From: Cochlodiniinecator piscidefendens
Lineage (GTDB): Bacteria; Pseudomonadota; Alphaproteobacteria; Rhodobacterales; Rhodobacteraceae
DNA length: 64,000 nucleotides
Assembly: GCF_011326755.1 (NCBI RefSeq)
Contig: NZ_JAAOIE010000002.1
Span: 310,001-374,000 of the forward strand
Direction: 5' to 3'
Each line of letters opens with the position of its first letter. Position 1 is the stretch's first letter. Below are positions 53,080 to 61,983 of the stretch, in pieces. Position numbers and translations under genes: made by a program. Under the pieces are notes generated by a model. That model had not been told where the DNA came from and did no database searches. It saw only the letters and a list, made by a program, of their open reading frames with translations.

Positions 53080-54330
53080 TCAGGCTTCGATCCCTGCGGT
53101 TTCGACAACTGCGTGCAACAATACATCTGCGCCTGCGGTGGCCCATTCTTTGCTAATTTCTTCGGCTTCATTGTGGCTAAGGCCATCTACACAGGGGCAC
53201 ATCACCATAGCGGTTGGCGCCATGCGATTGATCCAACAGGCGTCATGCCCCGCGCCAGAAATGATATTGCGGTGGGAATACCCAAGACGTTCAGCCGCAT
53301 TGCGCACTGCGGTTACGCAGGTTTCGTCAAATGTGACCGGATCAAATCCTCCCACTTTTTCAAACTCGATCTGCATCCCCATGTCATCAACGATCTTCTG
53401 GCCCTCCACCTTCAGGCGCGCTTCCATATCTTGGATCACGCTAAGGTCAGGAGACCGAAAATCAACGGTAAACACAACTTTTCCGGGAATCACGTTGCGT
53501 GAATTGGGGTAAACATCGATATGCCCTGCGGCACCCACTGCGTCAGGCGCATGGGACCATGCGATTTCTTCGACCTTTTCCAATACGCGCGCCATGCCAA
53601 GTCCGGCATTTTTGCGCATGGGCATTGGGGTTGATCCTGTATGGCTGTCTTTGCCGTGGATTGTCACTTGGGTCCAGCTCAGTCCCTGACCATGTGTGAC
53701 AACACCAATGTCTTTTCCTTCAGCCTCAAGGATTGGTCCTTGTTCGATATGCAATTCAAAAAAGGCATGCATTTTGCGTGCGCCAACCTCTTCTTCACCA
53801 CGCCAGCCGATGCGTTTTAATTCATCTCCAAATGATTTACCCTCAGCATCTTCACGGGCATAAGCCCAATCCTGCGTGTGCATTCCGGCGAAAACACCCG
53901 AGGATAACATTGCTGGTGCATAGCGTGTCCCCTCTTCGTTCGTCCAATTTGTGACAACAATAGGATGTTTGGTTTCAATCCCTAAGTCATTCAAAGTACG
54001 GATTAATTCCAGCCCACCTAATACACCAAGAACGCCATCGTATTTACCACCAGTGGGCTGAGTATCTAAGTGAGACCCAACATACACAGGCAATGCCTCG
54101 GGGTCGGTTCCATCGCGTTGGGCAAACATATTCCCCATCTGATCCAGCCCCATCGAACAACCAGCGTCTTCACACCATTTCTGAAACAATGCGCGCCCTT
54201 CACCGTCTTCGTCCGTCAGCGTTTGTCTGTTGTTGCCACCGGCAATACCCGGCCCAATTTTGGCCATCTCCATCAGGCTATCCCAAAGCCGTTCACCATT
54301 AATTTTCAGGTTTTCGCCAGGTGCAGACAT
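53080..54330 (-). CDS. N-carbamoyl-beta-alanine amidohydrolase (beta-ureidopropionase), M20-type
   Basis: The 416-residue Zn-type carbamoylase would convert N-carbamoyl-beta-alanine to beta-alanine, CO2 and ammonia, the third step of the reductive pathway. Motifs are GSHLDTQPTGGKYDG, NEEGTRYAPAML, HIEQGPILE and GAGHDACWI. The ATG at 54330 follows AGAGGAAG; the frame is open 11 codons further. It is first in the operon with dihydropyrimidinase and the NCS1 permease, behind a RutR-type operator. A paralogue lies in the guanidino cluster. Confidence 0.9.
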   Translation of the reverse strand: MSAPGENLKINGERLWDSLMEMAKIGPGIAGGNNRQTLTDEDGEGRALFQKWCEDAGCSMGLDQMGNMFAQRDGTDPEALPVYVGSHLDTQPTGGKYDGVLGVLGGLELIRTLNDLGIETKHPIVVTNWTNEEGTRYAPAMLSSGVFAGMHTQDWAYAREDAEGKSFGDELKRIGWRGEEEVGARKMHAFFELHIEQGPILEAEGKDIGVVTHGQGLSWTQVTIHGKDSHTGSTPMPMRKNAGLGMARVLEKVEEIAWSHAPDAVGAAGHIDVYPNSRNVIPGKVVFTVDFRSPDLSVIQDMEARLKVEGQKIVDDMGMQIEFEKVGGFDPVTFDETCVTAVRNAAERLGYSHRNIISGAGHDACWINRMAPTAMVMCPCVDGLSHNEAEEISKEWATAGADVLLHAVVETAGIEA

Positions 54331-54633
54331 GATGACTTCCTCTTTATGTGTCGGGCAAAACACACACCGGGAATGTCATGTCAGAATTGCCAACACAGTA
54401 GCAACCGAAACCATGGCAGCGCCTCCCAAAAGGTGCGGGCTTTGGTATATTTCGCATTTTGACCAATTGGTCAGAAACACGCTAGCAGAGCGTAAGATTC
54501 AGTCAAGGATTTCGAGTCACAAATATGCGGCAACTTTCTATCAGATCGGGTTTTCGTGTTAGAATTCTTGAATTCGTCAGAAAGACCTGCTTTTTAGCAT
54601 CAACTTTGAACATACAGGCAGACATCTGATCCA
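54331..54633. other. Divergent control region of the pyrimidine genes (303 bases, no gene)
   Basis: I see no coding frame here. The region separates the minus-strand ureidopropionase operon from the plus-strand TetR/RutR-type gene. It holds the palindromic operator at 54460-54473, and a looser repeat of GAATTC elements near 54560-54570. Confidence 0.6.
54460..54473. promoter_or_regulatory. RutR-type operator
   Basis: TGACCAATTGGTCA is a perfect 14-base palindrome that matches the RutR consensus TTGACCA-NN-TGGTCAA almost completely. It lies between the RutR-like gene and the pyrimidine operon, 130 bases before the ureidopropionase start. Confidence 0.8.
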
Positions 54634-55248
54634 ATGGACAAAAAGCGCCCTCGCACACGCATCCAGATGAAAAACACCGCCGCCATCATGGAGGCCGCGT
54701 TGGATATATTTTCCCAGCATGGTTTTCGCGGTGCGACATTGGATCTGATCGCTAAATCATCCGGGTTGTCCAAACCAAACCTACTTTATTACTTCCCCTC
54801 AAAAGAAGCGATCCATATTGAATTGCTTTCCGGCCTAATGGAAACTTGGATCGCCCCACTGCGTGCACTTGACCCCCAAGGTGACCCCATCACTGAACTG
54901 ATGTCCTATGTGGATCGTAAACTGCAGATGAGCCAAGATTATCCGCGTGAAAGTCGGCTTTTTGCCAACGAAATTGTTCAAGGCGCGCCACGCATGTTCA
55001 TTTCGATTTCTGAAGACTTGAAAGCACTGGTCGATGAAAAGTCTGCCATTTTGCAAACGTGGTCGGACGACGGAAAAATTGCCAAAGTAAATCCACGCCA
55101 TTTACTATTTTCAATTTGGGCGCTCACTCAACATTACGCAGATTTTGATGTTCAAATCCGCGCCATTCTTGACGGCCACGAAGAAGACCCCTTTGAAGAA
55201 GCTCGCCATTTTGTGCACACCGCATTTCTGCGCATTATCACCCCATAA
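54634..55248 (+). CDS. TetR family regulator of the RutR type
   Basis: The 204-residue regulator has an N-terminal TetR helix-turn-helix (about 12-60, AALDIFSQHGFRGATLDLIA and SKPNLLYYFPSKEAI) and a C-terminal domain of the RutR class (YPRESRLFANEIVQGAPR, FSIWALTQHYADF). RutR in E. coli binds uracil or thymine and controls pyrimidine use. The gene stands between the two arms of the pyrimidine pathway, beside its own type of operator. No clear ribosome-binding site is visible before the ATG. Confidence 0.87.
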   Translation: MDKKRPRTRIQMKNTAAIMEAALDIFSQHGFRGATLDLIAKSSGLSKPNLLYYFPSKEAIHIELLSGLMETWIAPLRALDPQGDPITELMSYVDRKLQMSQDYPRESRLFANEIVQGAPRMFISISEDLKALVDEKSAILQTWSDDGKIAKVNPRHLLFSIWALTQHYADFDVQIRAILDGHEEDPFEEARHFVHTAFLRIITP

Positions 55249-55275
55249 AAAAATGCCCCGGCCAAAACCGGGGCA
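55247..55275 (-). terminator. Rho-independent terminator after preA
   Basis: On the minus strand TGCCCCGG/CCGGGGCA forms a perfect 8-base stem (55254-55275) followed by seven T. It lies between the convergent ends of preA and the RutR-type gene. Confidence 0.9.
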
Positions 55276-55307
55276 AGTCAAAAGACAACGGGAGTCTTAG
55301 GAACCGT

Positions 55308-56612
55308 TTATTCGGCAGCTGTAGCCGAAGGGTTATTTGGGTGTGTTGTCCAGTTCGCGTATTGGTCACTTACGATTTCTTTGGTCCGGGGGTCCGTTTC
55401 GCCCGGCACCATTTCGACCATGGTGATGCAATCGTCAATGGGGCACACATTTACACAAAGATTGCACGCGACACATTCATCATCCTTAACGGAAAACACG
55501 CGATCATCTGACATTTCAATGGCTTGGTGACTTGTATCTTCACAAGCTGCATAACACCGACCGCATTGAATGCAGGCCTCTTCGTCGATGTGGGCCTTAG
55601 TGATGTGATTTAAATTGAGGTACTGCCAATCCGTGACATTTGGAACGGCTTTTCCTTTGAAATCCTCAAGCGTGGCGTAGCCTTTTTCATCCATCCACGC
55701 TGACAGTCCAGACGCCATTTCCGTCACAATTTTAAAGCCATAGGTCATCGCAGCTGTGCAGACTTGGGTATTACCACAACCAAGCGCGATGTACTCGGCT
55801 GCATCACGCCACGTCGTCACGCCACCAATTCCCGAAATCGGCAACCCATGTGTTTCCGGGTTACGTGCAATTTCCGCGACCATATTCAACGCGATGGGTT
55901 TAACCGCAGGACCACAGTAGCCGCCATGTGTGCCCTTACCGTCAATCATTGGCTCCGGCGACATTGCATCGAGGTTGACCGAAGTAATTGAATTGATCGT
56001 GTTGATCAAACTCACAGCATCAGCTCCGCCCCGCTTCGCCGCCTCAGCGGGCTTGCGAACGTCAGTGATATTTGGCGTGAGCTTTACGATAACTGGCATG
56101 CGGGTGTTTTGTTTACACCAGCGTGTGACCATTTCAATGTATTCAGGCACCTGCCCAACAGCGGCCCCCATCCCACGTTCAGCCATCCCGTGTGGGCATC
56201 CAAAGTTAAGCTCAATACCATCGGCACCGGTTTCTTCGACCACGGGTAGGATTGCCTTCCATGCGTCTTCTTCGCAGGGGACCATCAGGGACACGATCAT
56301 CGCGCGGTCCGGGTAGTCCTTTTTGACCGATTTGATTTCTTGCAGGTTTTGCTGCAACGGACGATCTGTAATCAATTCAATGTTGTTGAGCCCGAGCAAT
56401 CGACGATCAGCGCCCCAGATTGCGCCGTATCGCGGGCCATTTACATTGACCACCGGCGGGCCTTCGGCACCCAGCGTTTTCCAGACAACACCACCCCACC
56501 CGGCCTCAAAGGCGCGGCGTACATTGTATTCTTTGTCGGTGGGCGGCGCTGAAGCGAGCCAAAACGGATTTGGGGATTTGATCCCGACGAAATTTGCAGA
56601 AAGATCAGCCAT
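55308..56612 (-). CDS. preA: NAD-dependent dihydropyrimidine dehydrogenase subunit PreA
   Basis: PreA reduces uracil and thymine with FMN, taking electrons from PreT through Fe-S clusters. The 434-residue protein has a dihydroorotate-dehydrogenase-like barrel (PNPFWLASAPPT, ELNFGCPHGM, GIGGVTTWRDAAEYI). Its C-terminal two-cluster ferredoxin domain has CIQCGRCYAAC and CVACNLCVNVCP. It follows preT by 11 bases and ends before a strong terminator. Confidence 0.95.
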   Translation of the reverse strand: MADLSANFVGIKSPNPFWLASAPPTDKEYNVRRAFEAGWGGVVWKTLGAEGPPVVNVNGPRYGAIWGADRRLLGLNNIELITDRPLQQNLQEIKSVKKDYPDRAMIVSLMVPCEEDAWKAILPVVEETGADGIELNFGCPHGMAERGMGAAVGQVPEYIEMVTRWCKQNTRMPVIVKLTPNITDVRKPAEAAKRGGADAVSLINTINSITSVNLDAMSPEPMIDGKGTHGGYCGPAVKPIALNMVAEIARNPETHGLPISGIGGVTTWRDAAEYIALGCGNTQVCTAAMTYGFKIVTEMASGLSAWMDEKGYATLEDFKGKAVPNVTDWQYLNLNHITKAHIDEEACIQCGRCYAACEDTSHQAIEMSDDRVFSVKDDECVACNLCVNVCPIDDCITMVEMVPGETDPRTKEIVSDQYANWTTHPNNPSATAAE

Positions 56613-56623
56613 ATCGGTTCTCC

Positions 56624-57958
56624 TTATCCCATTAAGTTCTGATGAATGGACTCAGCTGCATCGCGGCCCTCTGCCACTGCGGTCACTGTCAGGTCGTCAC
56701 CACCAGACGCGCAATCGCCCCCGGCCCAAACGTTCAGCATGGAGGTTTGGCCCGCCTCCGAAACGACGATCTTTCCATTTTCGACATTCAGTCCGCCAGG
56801 CATTTCACCTAACTGTTGACCAATTGCTTTATACACTTGATCCGCTGGCACCTCAAAGGTCTCTCCGGTGCCTTTCAGCCCCGAGCCTTTATCCTCAGTG
56901 TACTCGAATTGTACTGATTGCGCGGCCCCGTTCCCGAGAATCCGCTTTGGCTGAGCATTTTCTATGATCTGCACACCTTTGGACGCAGCTAAATCCTGTT
57001 CAAATTCAGATGCCCCCATACGGTCGCGCCCACGCCGATATACGATCGAAACATTTTGCGCCCCTAGCAACTTTGATTGCACGGCAGCATCGACCGCAGT
57101 CATTCCGCCACCAATGACCACGACGTTGCGTCCAACAGCCAGAGTAGATAAATCATCTGCTTGTCGAAGATCCGCAATGAAATCCACTGCATCAGCAACG
57201 CCGTTTTTATCTTCGCCGTCAGCACGCAGAGCATTCACACCTGACAATCCAACAGCCAAAAACACCGCGTCATGAGACGCAGAAAGCGTATCCAATGACA
57301 GGGTTTCACCCAGTTTTTTACCGTGGTGCAGAGTTATTCCGCCTATCTGCAGCAACCAAGCCACTTCGCGTTCGGCAAAATTATTGACAGATTTATAAGC
57401 CGCGATGCCAAATTCATTGAGGCCACCGCTTTTTTCACGCGCATCAAACAAGTCAACCGAATGCCCCTTCATCGCCAAACGATGTGCGCAAGATAACCCT
57501 GCGGGGCCCGCCCCAACGACCGCTACAGATTTACCCGTATCCGCACTCCGGACAAACGGATGTTTATCCGTTTGCATGTAATCATCAGTCGCATAGCGTT
57601 GCAGACGACCGATTTCGACGGGCTTGCCTTCAGCCGCTTCTCTGACACATGCTTCTTCGCATAGAGTTTCTGTGGGACACACACGAGCGCACATGCCGCC
57701 AAGAATATTTTGTTCAAATATGGTTTTGGCAGCTTCTTTCGGCATACCGGCCTGAATTTGACGAATGAACATCGGAATATCGATGTCCGTCGGACAGGCT
57801 GTTGTACACGGTGCATCGTAGCAAAAATAACAACGGTCCGCAGCGACGGCGGCCTCATGTGTTTCATAAGCCGGGTGCAGATCAGAAAAGTTCTGCGCGT
57901 ATTGCTCGGCTGCAAGCCTACCGGATTCGATACCCGGTGTGCGTTCATTATTTGGCAT
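56624..57958 (-). CDS. preT: NAD-dependent dihydropyrimidine dehydrogenase subunit PreT
   Basis: This 444-residue flavoprotein passes electrons from NAD(P)H to PreA. The N-terminal Fe-S domain has CYFCYDAPCTTACP and GGMCARVCPTETLCEEAC. The first nucleotide-binding fold is VAVVGAGPAGLSCAHRLA, and the second is VVVIGGGMTAVDAA. The frame is open to 58066, but GGGGAGG lies seven bases before the ATG at 57958. A degenerate RutR-like site is found about 55 bases upstream. Confidence 0.93.
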   Translation of the reverse strand: MPNNERTPGIESGRLAAEQYAQNFSDLHPAYETHEAAVAADRCYFCYDAPCTTACPTDIDIPMFIRQIQAGMPKEAAKTIFEQNILGGMCARVCPTETLCEEACVREAAEGKPVEIGRLQRYATDDYMQTDKHPFVRSADTGKSVAVVGAGPAGLSCAHRLAMKGHSVDLFDAREKSGGLNEFGIAAYKSVNNFAEREVAWLLQIGGITLHHGKKLGETLSLDTLSASHDAVFLAVGLSGVNALRADGEDKNGVADAVDFIADLRQADDLSTLAVGRNVVVIGGGMTAVDAAVQSKLLGAQNVSIVYRRGRDRMGASEFEQDLAASKGVQIIENAQPKRILGNGAAQSVQFEYTEDKGSGLKGTGETFEVPADQVYKAIGQQLGEMPGGLNVENGKIVVSEAGQTSMLNVWAGGDCASGGDDLTVTAVAEGRDAAESIHQNLMG

Positions 57959-58010
57959 TATCTGGCCTCCCCGCTGGATATGCATGTTCAGCCTGCCACA
58001 TGATAATTTT

Positions 58011-58026
58011 TTTATCAAATGGTAAA
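58011..58026. promoter_or_regulatory. Degenerate RutR-like site upstream of preT
   Basis: TTTATCA-AA-TGGTAAA matches the RutR consensus at 11 of 14 defined positions and keeps the dyad symmetry except for one pair. It lies in the divergent preT/accB gap, so preTA may belong to the same regulon as the operator at 54460. Confidence 0.45.
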
Positions 58027-58200
58027 TTTTTAGCAATTCTGACCATTTAGAAAAAAAATTCCCCACTCGCGCCCGTTGACAGTCACAATCACTGGTACAA
58101 TCTACGTAACAATCTCTTTTCTCCCTGACTCTGCTAGCGTATAAGCGCTGTCAGTTAGGTAGGCCCGCCGTAATGGGTAAAAAAACCGATCGAGGACGGT

Positions 58201-58692
58201 ATGACAAAAAACAAACATGATGCAGACGTTGCCTTTATTCAGGCATTGGCAGAACTCCTTCAGGAAAATGACCTGACAGAATTACAGGTAAAGCGCGAAT
58301 ACAGCGAAAATGATTGCCTGAACGTGCGCGTGAGCAAAGCAACCAATGTTGTCGCTGCTGTTGCGGCACCTGCCCCAGTCGCTGCAGCAGCTGCGCCAAT
58401 TGCCCCTTCAGCGGCGCCAGCCGCGGTACCAACTGCAAGTGACGACCCAGCGAGCCACCCTGGCGCAGTTCCGTCCCCTATGGTTGGCACAGCGTATCTA
58501 TCCGCTGAACCTGGCGCCGCTGCGTTTGTAAGCGTTGGTCAACAGGTCAGCGAAGGTGATACATTGATGATCATCGAAGCGATGAAAACAATGAATCACA
58601 TTCCGGCGCCAAAATCTGGCACCGTAAAGCGGATTCTCGTAGCGGATGCTGATGCAGTCGAATACGGCGCGCCTTTGATGATCATCGAATAA
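58201..58692 (+). CDS. accB: Acetyl-CoA carboxylase biotin carboxyl carrier protein
   Basis: AccB carries the biotin of acetyl-CoA carboxylase, the first step of fatty acid synthesis. The 163-residue protein has an N-terminal helical domain, an Ala/Pro-rich linker (about 48-85), and a biotinyl domain with Lys129 in EAMKTMN. GAGGACGGT precedes the ATG. accC follows after 11 bases in the usual order. Confidence 0.95.
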   Translation: MTKNKHDADVAFIQALAELLQENDLTELQVKREYSENDCLNVRVSKATNVVAAVAAPAPVAAAAAPIAPSAAPAAVPTASDDPASHPGAVPSPMVGTAYLSAEPGAAAFVSVGQQVSEGDTLMIIEAMKTMNHIPAPKSGTVKRILVADADAVEYGAPLMIIE

Positions 58693-58703
58693 GGGTGCGC
58701 GGG

Positions 58704-60050
58704 ATGTTTGATAAAATCCTCATCGCGAACCGTGGAGAAATCGCTTTACGCGTCATCCGCGCCTGTCGCGAAATGGGCATTAAATCTGTTGCGGTACACT
58801 CAACCGCCGATTCAGACGCAATGCATGTTCGCATGGCAGACGAAGCTATTTGCATCGGCCCCCCTCCGGGGACTGACAGCTACCTTTCAATGTCATCATT
58901 GATTGCGGCCTGTGAAGTAACAGGTGCCCAAGCCATCCACCCCGGATATGGCTTTCTCAGCGAAAACGCGAACTTCGTCCAAATTGTCGAAGATCACGAT
59001 ATTACGTTCATTGGCCCAACAGCGGAACACATCCGCATGATGGGTGATAAAATCACCGCAAAAGACACAATGAAACGTCTCGGCGTTCCTTGCGTACCTG
59101 GCTCTGACGGTGGTGTGCCCGACTATGAGACAGCGCGAGCTGTTGCAGATGAAATCGGGTACCCCGTAATTATCAAAGCAACTGCTGGTGGTGGTGGGCG
59201 CGGCATGAAACTTGCCAAATCCGCTGATGAGCTTGAAGTCGCTTTCCGCACTGCGCGCTCTGAAGGCAAATCCGTCTTTGGTAATGACGAAGTATATATT
59301 GAAAAATACCTCGGCACCCCACGTCATATCGAAATTCAAGTCTTTGGCGACGGTAAAGGCAACGCAGTTCACCTTGGAGAGCGCGACTGTTCTCTTCAAC
59401 GTCGCCACCAAAAAGTGTTTGAAGAGGCCCCCGGCCCCTGCATTACACCGGAATTGCGTGCAAAAATTGGTAAGGTTTGTGCCGACGCGGTTGCCAATAT
59501 CAACTACATCGGTGCCGGAACTATCGAGTTTCTGTACGAGAACGACGAATTTTATTTCATCGAAATGAATACCCGTCTTCAAGTTGAACACCCAGTAACC
59601 GAAGCCATTTTTGGCGTTGACCTTGTACGCGAACAAATTCGTGTTGCCGCAGGGTTGCCAATGTCCTTTGCTCAAGACGACCTTGAGGTTCAAGGCCATT
59701 CTATTGAGGTTCGGATCAACGCTGAAAAGCTTCCTAACTTCTCTCCTTGCCCCGGTAAGATCACCGCATACCATGCGCCTGGTGGTCTAGGTGTGCGTAT
59801 GGATTCAGCCCTTTATACTGGCTACTCCATCCCGCCCTATTACGACAGCCTAATTGGCAAATTGATCGTATATGGTCGCGACCGCGATGAGGCACTCGCA
59901 CGGCTTAGCCGCGCATTGGGGGAGCTCATTGTAGACGGCGTTGATACGACGCTGCCGTTGTTCCACGCCCTTTTGCAGGAAAAAGACGTTCTCACAGGGG
60001 ATTATGATATCCACTGGCTTGAAAAGTGGCTTGAGACCAACCTTGGTTAA
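58704..60050 (+). CDS. accC: Acetyl-CoA carboxylase biotin carboxylase subunit
   Basis: AccC carboxylates the biotin on AccB using ATP and bicarbonate. The 449-residue protein shows [16 protein letters not shown] at the start, GGGGRGMK (ATP-grasp), [12 protein letters not shown] and [14 protein letters not shown]. An in-frame GTG exists three codons upstream, but the ATG at 58704 has AAGGG upstream and gives the conserved [11 protein letters not shown] start. Confidence 0.96.
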   Translation: MFDKILIANRGEIALRVIRACREMGIKSVAVHSTADSDAMHVRMADEAICIGPPPGTDSYLSMSSLIAACEVTGAQAIHPGYGFLSENANFVQIVEDHDITFIGPTAEHIRMMGDKITAKDTMKRLGVPCVPGSDGGVPDYETARAVADEIGYPVIIKATAGGGGRGMKLAKSADELEVAFRTARSEGKSVFGNDEVYIEKYLGTPRHIEIQVFGDGKGNAVHLGERDCSLQRRHQKVFEEAPGPCITPELRAKIGKVCADAVANINYIGAGTIEFLYENDEFYFIEMNTRLQVEHPVTEAIFGVDLVREQIRVAAGLPMSFAQDDLEVQGHSIEVRINAEKLPNFSPCPGKITAYHAPGGLGVRMDSALYTGYSIPPYYDSLIGKLIVYGRDRDEALARLSRALGELIVDGVDTTLPLFHALLQEKDVLTGDYDIHWLEKWLETNLG

Positions 60051-60068
60051 CGAATTTGATACACTAAT

Positions 60069-60090
60069 CCGCGCCCTTCAATGGGCGCGG
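60069..60090 (+). other. GC-rich hairpin around the aat start codon
   Basis: CCGCGCCC (60069-60076) and GGGCGCGG (60083-60090) form a perfect 8-base stem with a TTCAAT loop. The aat ATG spans loop and stem (60081-60083), so folding would hide the start codon. It may also weakly terminate the accBC transcript. Confidence 0.7.
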
Positions 60091-60719
60091 TAACTCCTGA
60101 AATCCTGCTCAATGCTTATGCAGCAGGTGTCTTCCCAATGGCAGAATCACGCGATGATCCCGAAGTTTTCTGGGTTGATCCACAATTCCGTGGCATCCTT
60201 CCCTTAAGTGGCTTCCATATTTCGCGCAGCCTCGCAAAGTCTCTTAAGCGCAACGATTACGAAGTTCGGATAGATACAGCCTTTGCCGAAACCGTGGCAG
60301 CATGTGCAGATCGAACAGACACTTGGATCAACCCAACAATTTTCGATCTATACGACAGTTTACACGAAATGGGCTTTGCACATTCGGTTGAGATCTGGAG
60401 CGATGAACAACTCATCGGTGGAGCGTACGGAGTGGCGTTAAATGGAGCATTCTTTGGCGAAAGCATGTTTTCAAGACGCAGGGACGCTTCAAAAATTGCA
60501 CTGGCCTATTTGATGGATAGATTGCGCGCAGGAGGTTTCAGCCTTCTAGATACGCAATTCATAACACCGCATCTGCAATCTCTTGGCGGTCTAGAAATCC
60601 CTAGGGACGCGTATAGATCACTACTGAAGCGGGCAATCCAACAGAGCGCAGACTTCTTTTGTCAGCCGTTATCGGTGTCTGCTTCTGGCGTCATACAGCG
60701 CAACACCCAGACATCGTAG
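60081..60719 (+). CDS. aat: Leucyl/phenylalanyl-tRNA-protein transferase
   Basis: Aat adds Leu or Phe to N-terminal Arg/Lys of proteins, marking them for ClpAP through the N-degron route. The 212-residue protein has AYAAGVFPMAES, FWVDPQFRGILPL, GGAYGVALNGAFFGESMFSR and LLDTQFITPHLQSLGG, all conserved in the family. No Shine-Dalgarno sequence is visible, a stop lies just upstream in frame, and the ATG sits in a hairpin, so the start at 60081 is the only plausible one. Its 3' end overlaps the convergent DUF2155 gene by 58 bases. Confidence 0.92.
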   Translation: MGAVTPEILLNAYAAGVFPMAESRDDPEVFWVDPQFRGILPLSGFHISRSLAKSLKRNDYEVRIDTAFAETVAACADRTDTWINPTIFDLYDSLHEMGFAHSVEIWSDEQLIGGAYGVALNGAFFGESMFSRRRDASKIALAYLMDRLRAGGFSLLDTQFITPHLQSLGGLEIPRDAYRSLLKRAIQQSADFFCQPLSVSASGVIQRNTQTS

Positions 60720-61048
60720 CGACGATGATCAAGCGCGTTTAACGCCGGCGACGACGCAACCATCAAACCATCAAACAGAATCTGACCTTCGGAAATATCC
60801 CGAACCACTATTTTTGCGAATGCGTCGCCGGATGGGTTTGCCGTCGGATAACGGCAGGATTCCAGCGTCACCAGCAAACTGCCAATTGTCGCTGATTGCA
60901 TTGAATTCAGAGCGTAATCCGCAGTTGCACCATTTACCTTATCAAGGCTGCGCAGCACTGCACCATTTGCGTCGGTGACAGCAACAGCATCCTGCGCCGT
61001 TGCTACACCTGTCCACGCCAACAGAATTACAAATGCGGTGCGGATCAT
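60662..61048 (-). CDS. DUF2155 domain protein, exported
   Basis: The 128-residue protein has a signal peptide (MIRTAFVILLAWTGVATAQ) and the DUF2155 region (ATVGSLLV-like ATIGSLLVTLESCRYP, ILFDGLMVASSPALNALDHRRYDVWVLRC). Its function is unknown. In Rhodobacterales it commonly follows mlaD as here, with a 4-base overlap. Confidence 0.85.
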   Translation of the reverse strand: MIRTAFVILLAWTGVATAQDAVAVTDANGAVLRSLDKVNGATADYALNSMQSATIGSLLVTLESCRYPTANPSGDAFAKIVVRDISEGQILFDGLMVASSPALNALDHRRYDVWVLRCMTPEADTDNG

Positions 61049-61497
61049 TCGTCAGAGCCTGATCCAGCGGCAAATTTCGCCAGCAATGTCACGAGACTAA
61101 CAGCCCCTTGGGTGTCGACAATTGTCGCCCCTGGGTCAAAGTTAAACGGGGATCCACCAGGAACGATATCGACATAATTTCCGCCCAATAGTCCTTCGGA
61201 AGCGATTTCAGCCGAACTATCGTCAGGAACAGTCACACCGTCCACAACCGCGAACACAGCATCAGCCCGAAACGTTTCCTGATTAAGAGCCAGATCAACA
61301 ACTGTTCCAATTTTCACGCCAGCCATGCGAATATCTGTACCAACGGAAACCCCTTCAACAGAACGAAAACTCGCGTTCAGTGTGTAGGCTTCAGTCGCAC
61401 TGGAATATCCCGTGATTTGCCCTGCATAAAACAAGAAACCGGCTGCAGCCGCTAAAACACAGCCGCCTACGAGCACTTCAGTGGTATTCTCAGCCAT
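61045..61497 (-). CDS. mlaD: Outer-membrane lipid asymmetry protein MlaD
   Basis: MlaD is the periplasmic, membrane-anchored substrate-binding hexamer of the Mla phospholipid transporter. The 150-residue protein has one N-terminal membrane helix (about 9-25) and an MCE domain with NASFRSVEGVSVGTDIRMAGVKIGTV and ASEGLLGGNYVDI. The ATG overlaps the NDUFA12 stop (TAATG). The other mla genes are not in the window. Confidence 0.9.
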   Translation of the reverse strand: MAENTTEVLVGGCVLAAAAGFLFYAGQITGYSSATEAYTLNASFRSVEGVSVGTDIRMAGVKIGTVVDLALNQETFRADAVFAVVDGVTVPDDSSAEIASEGLLGGNYVDIVPGGSPFNFDPGATIVDTQGAVSLVTLLAKFAAGSGSDE

Positions 61498-61871
61498 TAT
61501 TCAGGCTGCCATGCTTCGTAATCGCTACGCTCTTGCGGCGTAGACTGACGCAATGATCCGGCCGGTGCATACGCCATTGCTGTTCCGGTCAGGTTTTCCT
61601 GATGTTCTTTTTCCCACGCTTTGTGCACCAACGGTTTTTTTGTTGGAGCCTCTTTATAAGTGTGGTGTAGCCAGCCATGCCAATCTGGAGATACCCGAGA
61701 CGCTTCAGGTTCTCCATCAAAATGGACCCACCGACGTTTTCCATCACGAGATTCGAAAAAAACATTTCCCTGCTCGTCTTCGCCCACTTTCACGCCGTAA
61801 CGCCATGTAAACAAACGTGTTCCTACACTTTGGCCGTGCCACCATGTGAGAAGAGACAGAATAAAACGCAT
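61497..61871 (-). CDS. NADH:ubiquinone oxidoreductase subunit NDUFA12 family
   Basis: This 124-residue protein matches the B17.2/NDUFA12 accessory subunit of complex I, found in alphaproteobacteria and mitochondria. Conserved stretches are [50 protein letters not shown] and the C-terminal YEAWQPE. It opens the three-gene set NDUFA12-mlaD-DUF2155, all overlapping. Confidence 0.93.
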   Translation of the reverse strand: MRFILSLLTWWHGQSVGTRLFTWRYGVKVGEDEQGNVFFESRDGKRRWVHFDGEPEASRVSPDWHGWLHHTYKEAPTKKPLVHKAWEKEHQENLTGTAMAYAPAGSLRQSTPQERSDYEAWQPE

Positions 61872-61951
61872 TTCATCGTCCTAGTAATTATAAAGCTAGC
61901 ATCGGTGTACTGCACCGAGCGCCAAGTTTCCAGTGACATTTATAACGAAAC

Positions 61952-61971
61952 AGGGGGCAGAACCGCCCCCT
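61952..61971 (-). terminator. Hairpin terminator after clpX
   Basis: AGGGGGC (61952-61958) and GCCCCCT (61965-61971) form a 7-base GC stem just beyond the clpX stop. The T tract that follows on the minus strand (TGTTTCGTT) is poor. Confidence 0.6.
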
Positions 61972-61983
61972 ACTTCATGTCTA

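Noticed and set aside
58011-58200. Malonyl-CoA or fatty-acid regulator site upstream of accB
   Set aside because: I see only the degenerate RutR-like dyad and AT-rich sequence; no motif that I can assign to a fatty-acid regulator.
59123-59774. Long minus-strand open frame inside accC
   Set aside because: It is antisense to highly conserved biotin carboxylase sequence, has no ribosome-binding site and a Cys/Phe-rich shadow composition.
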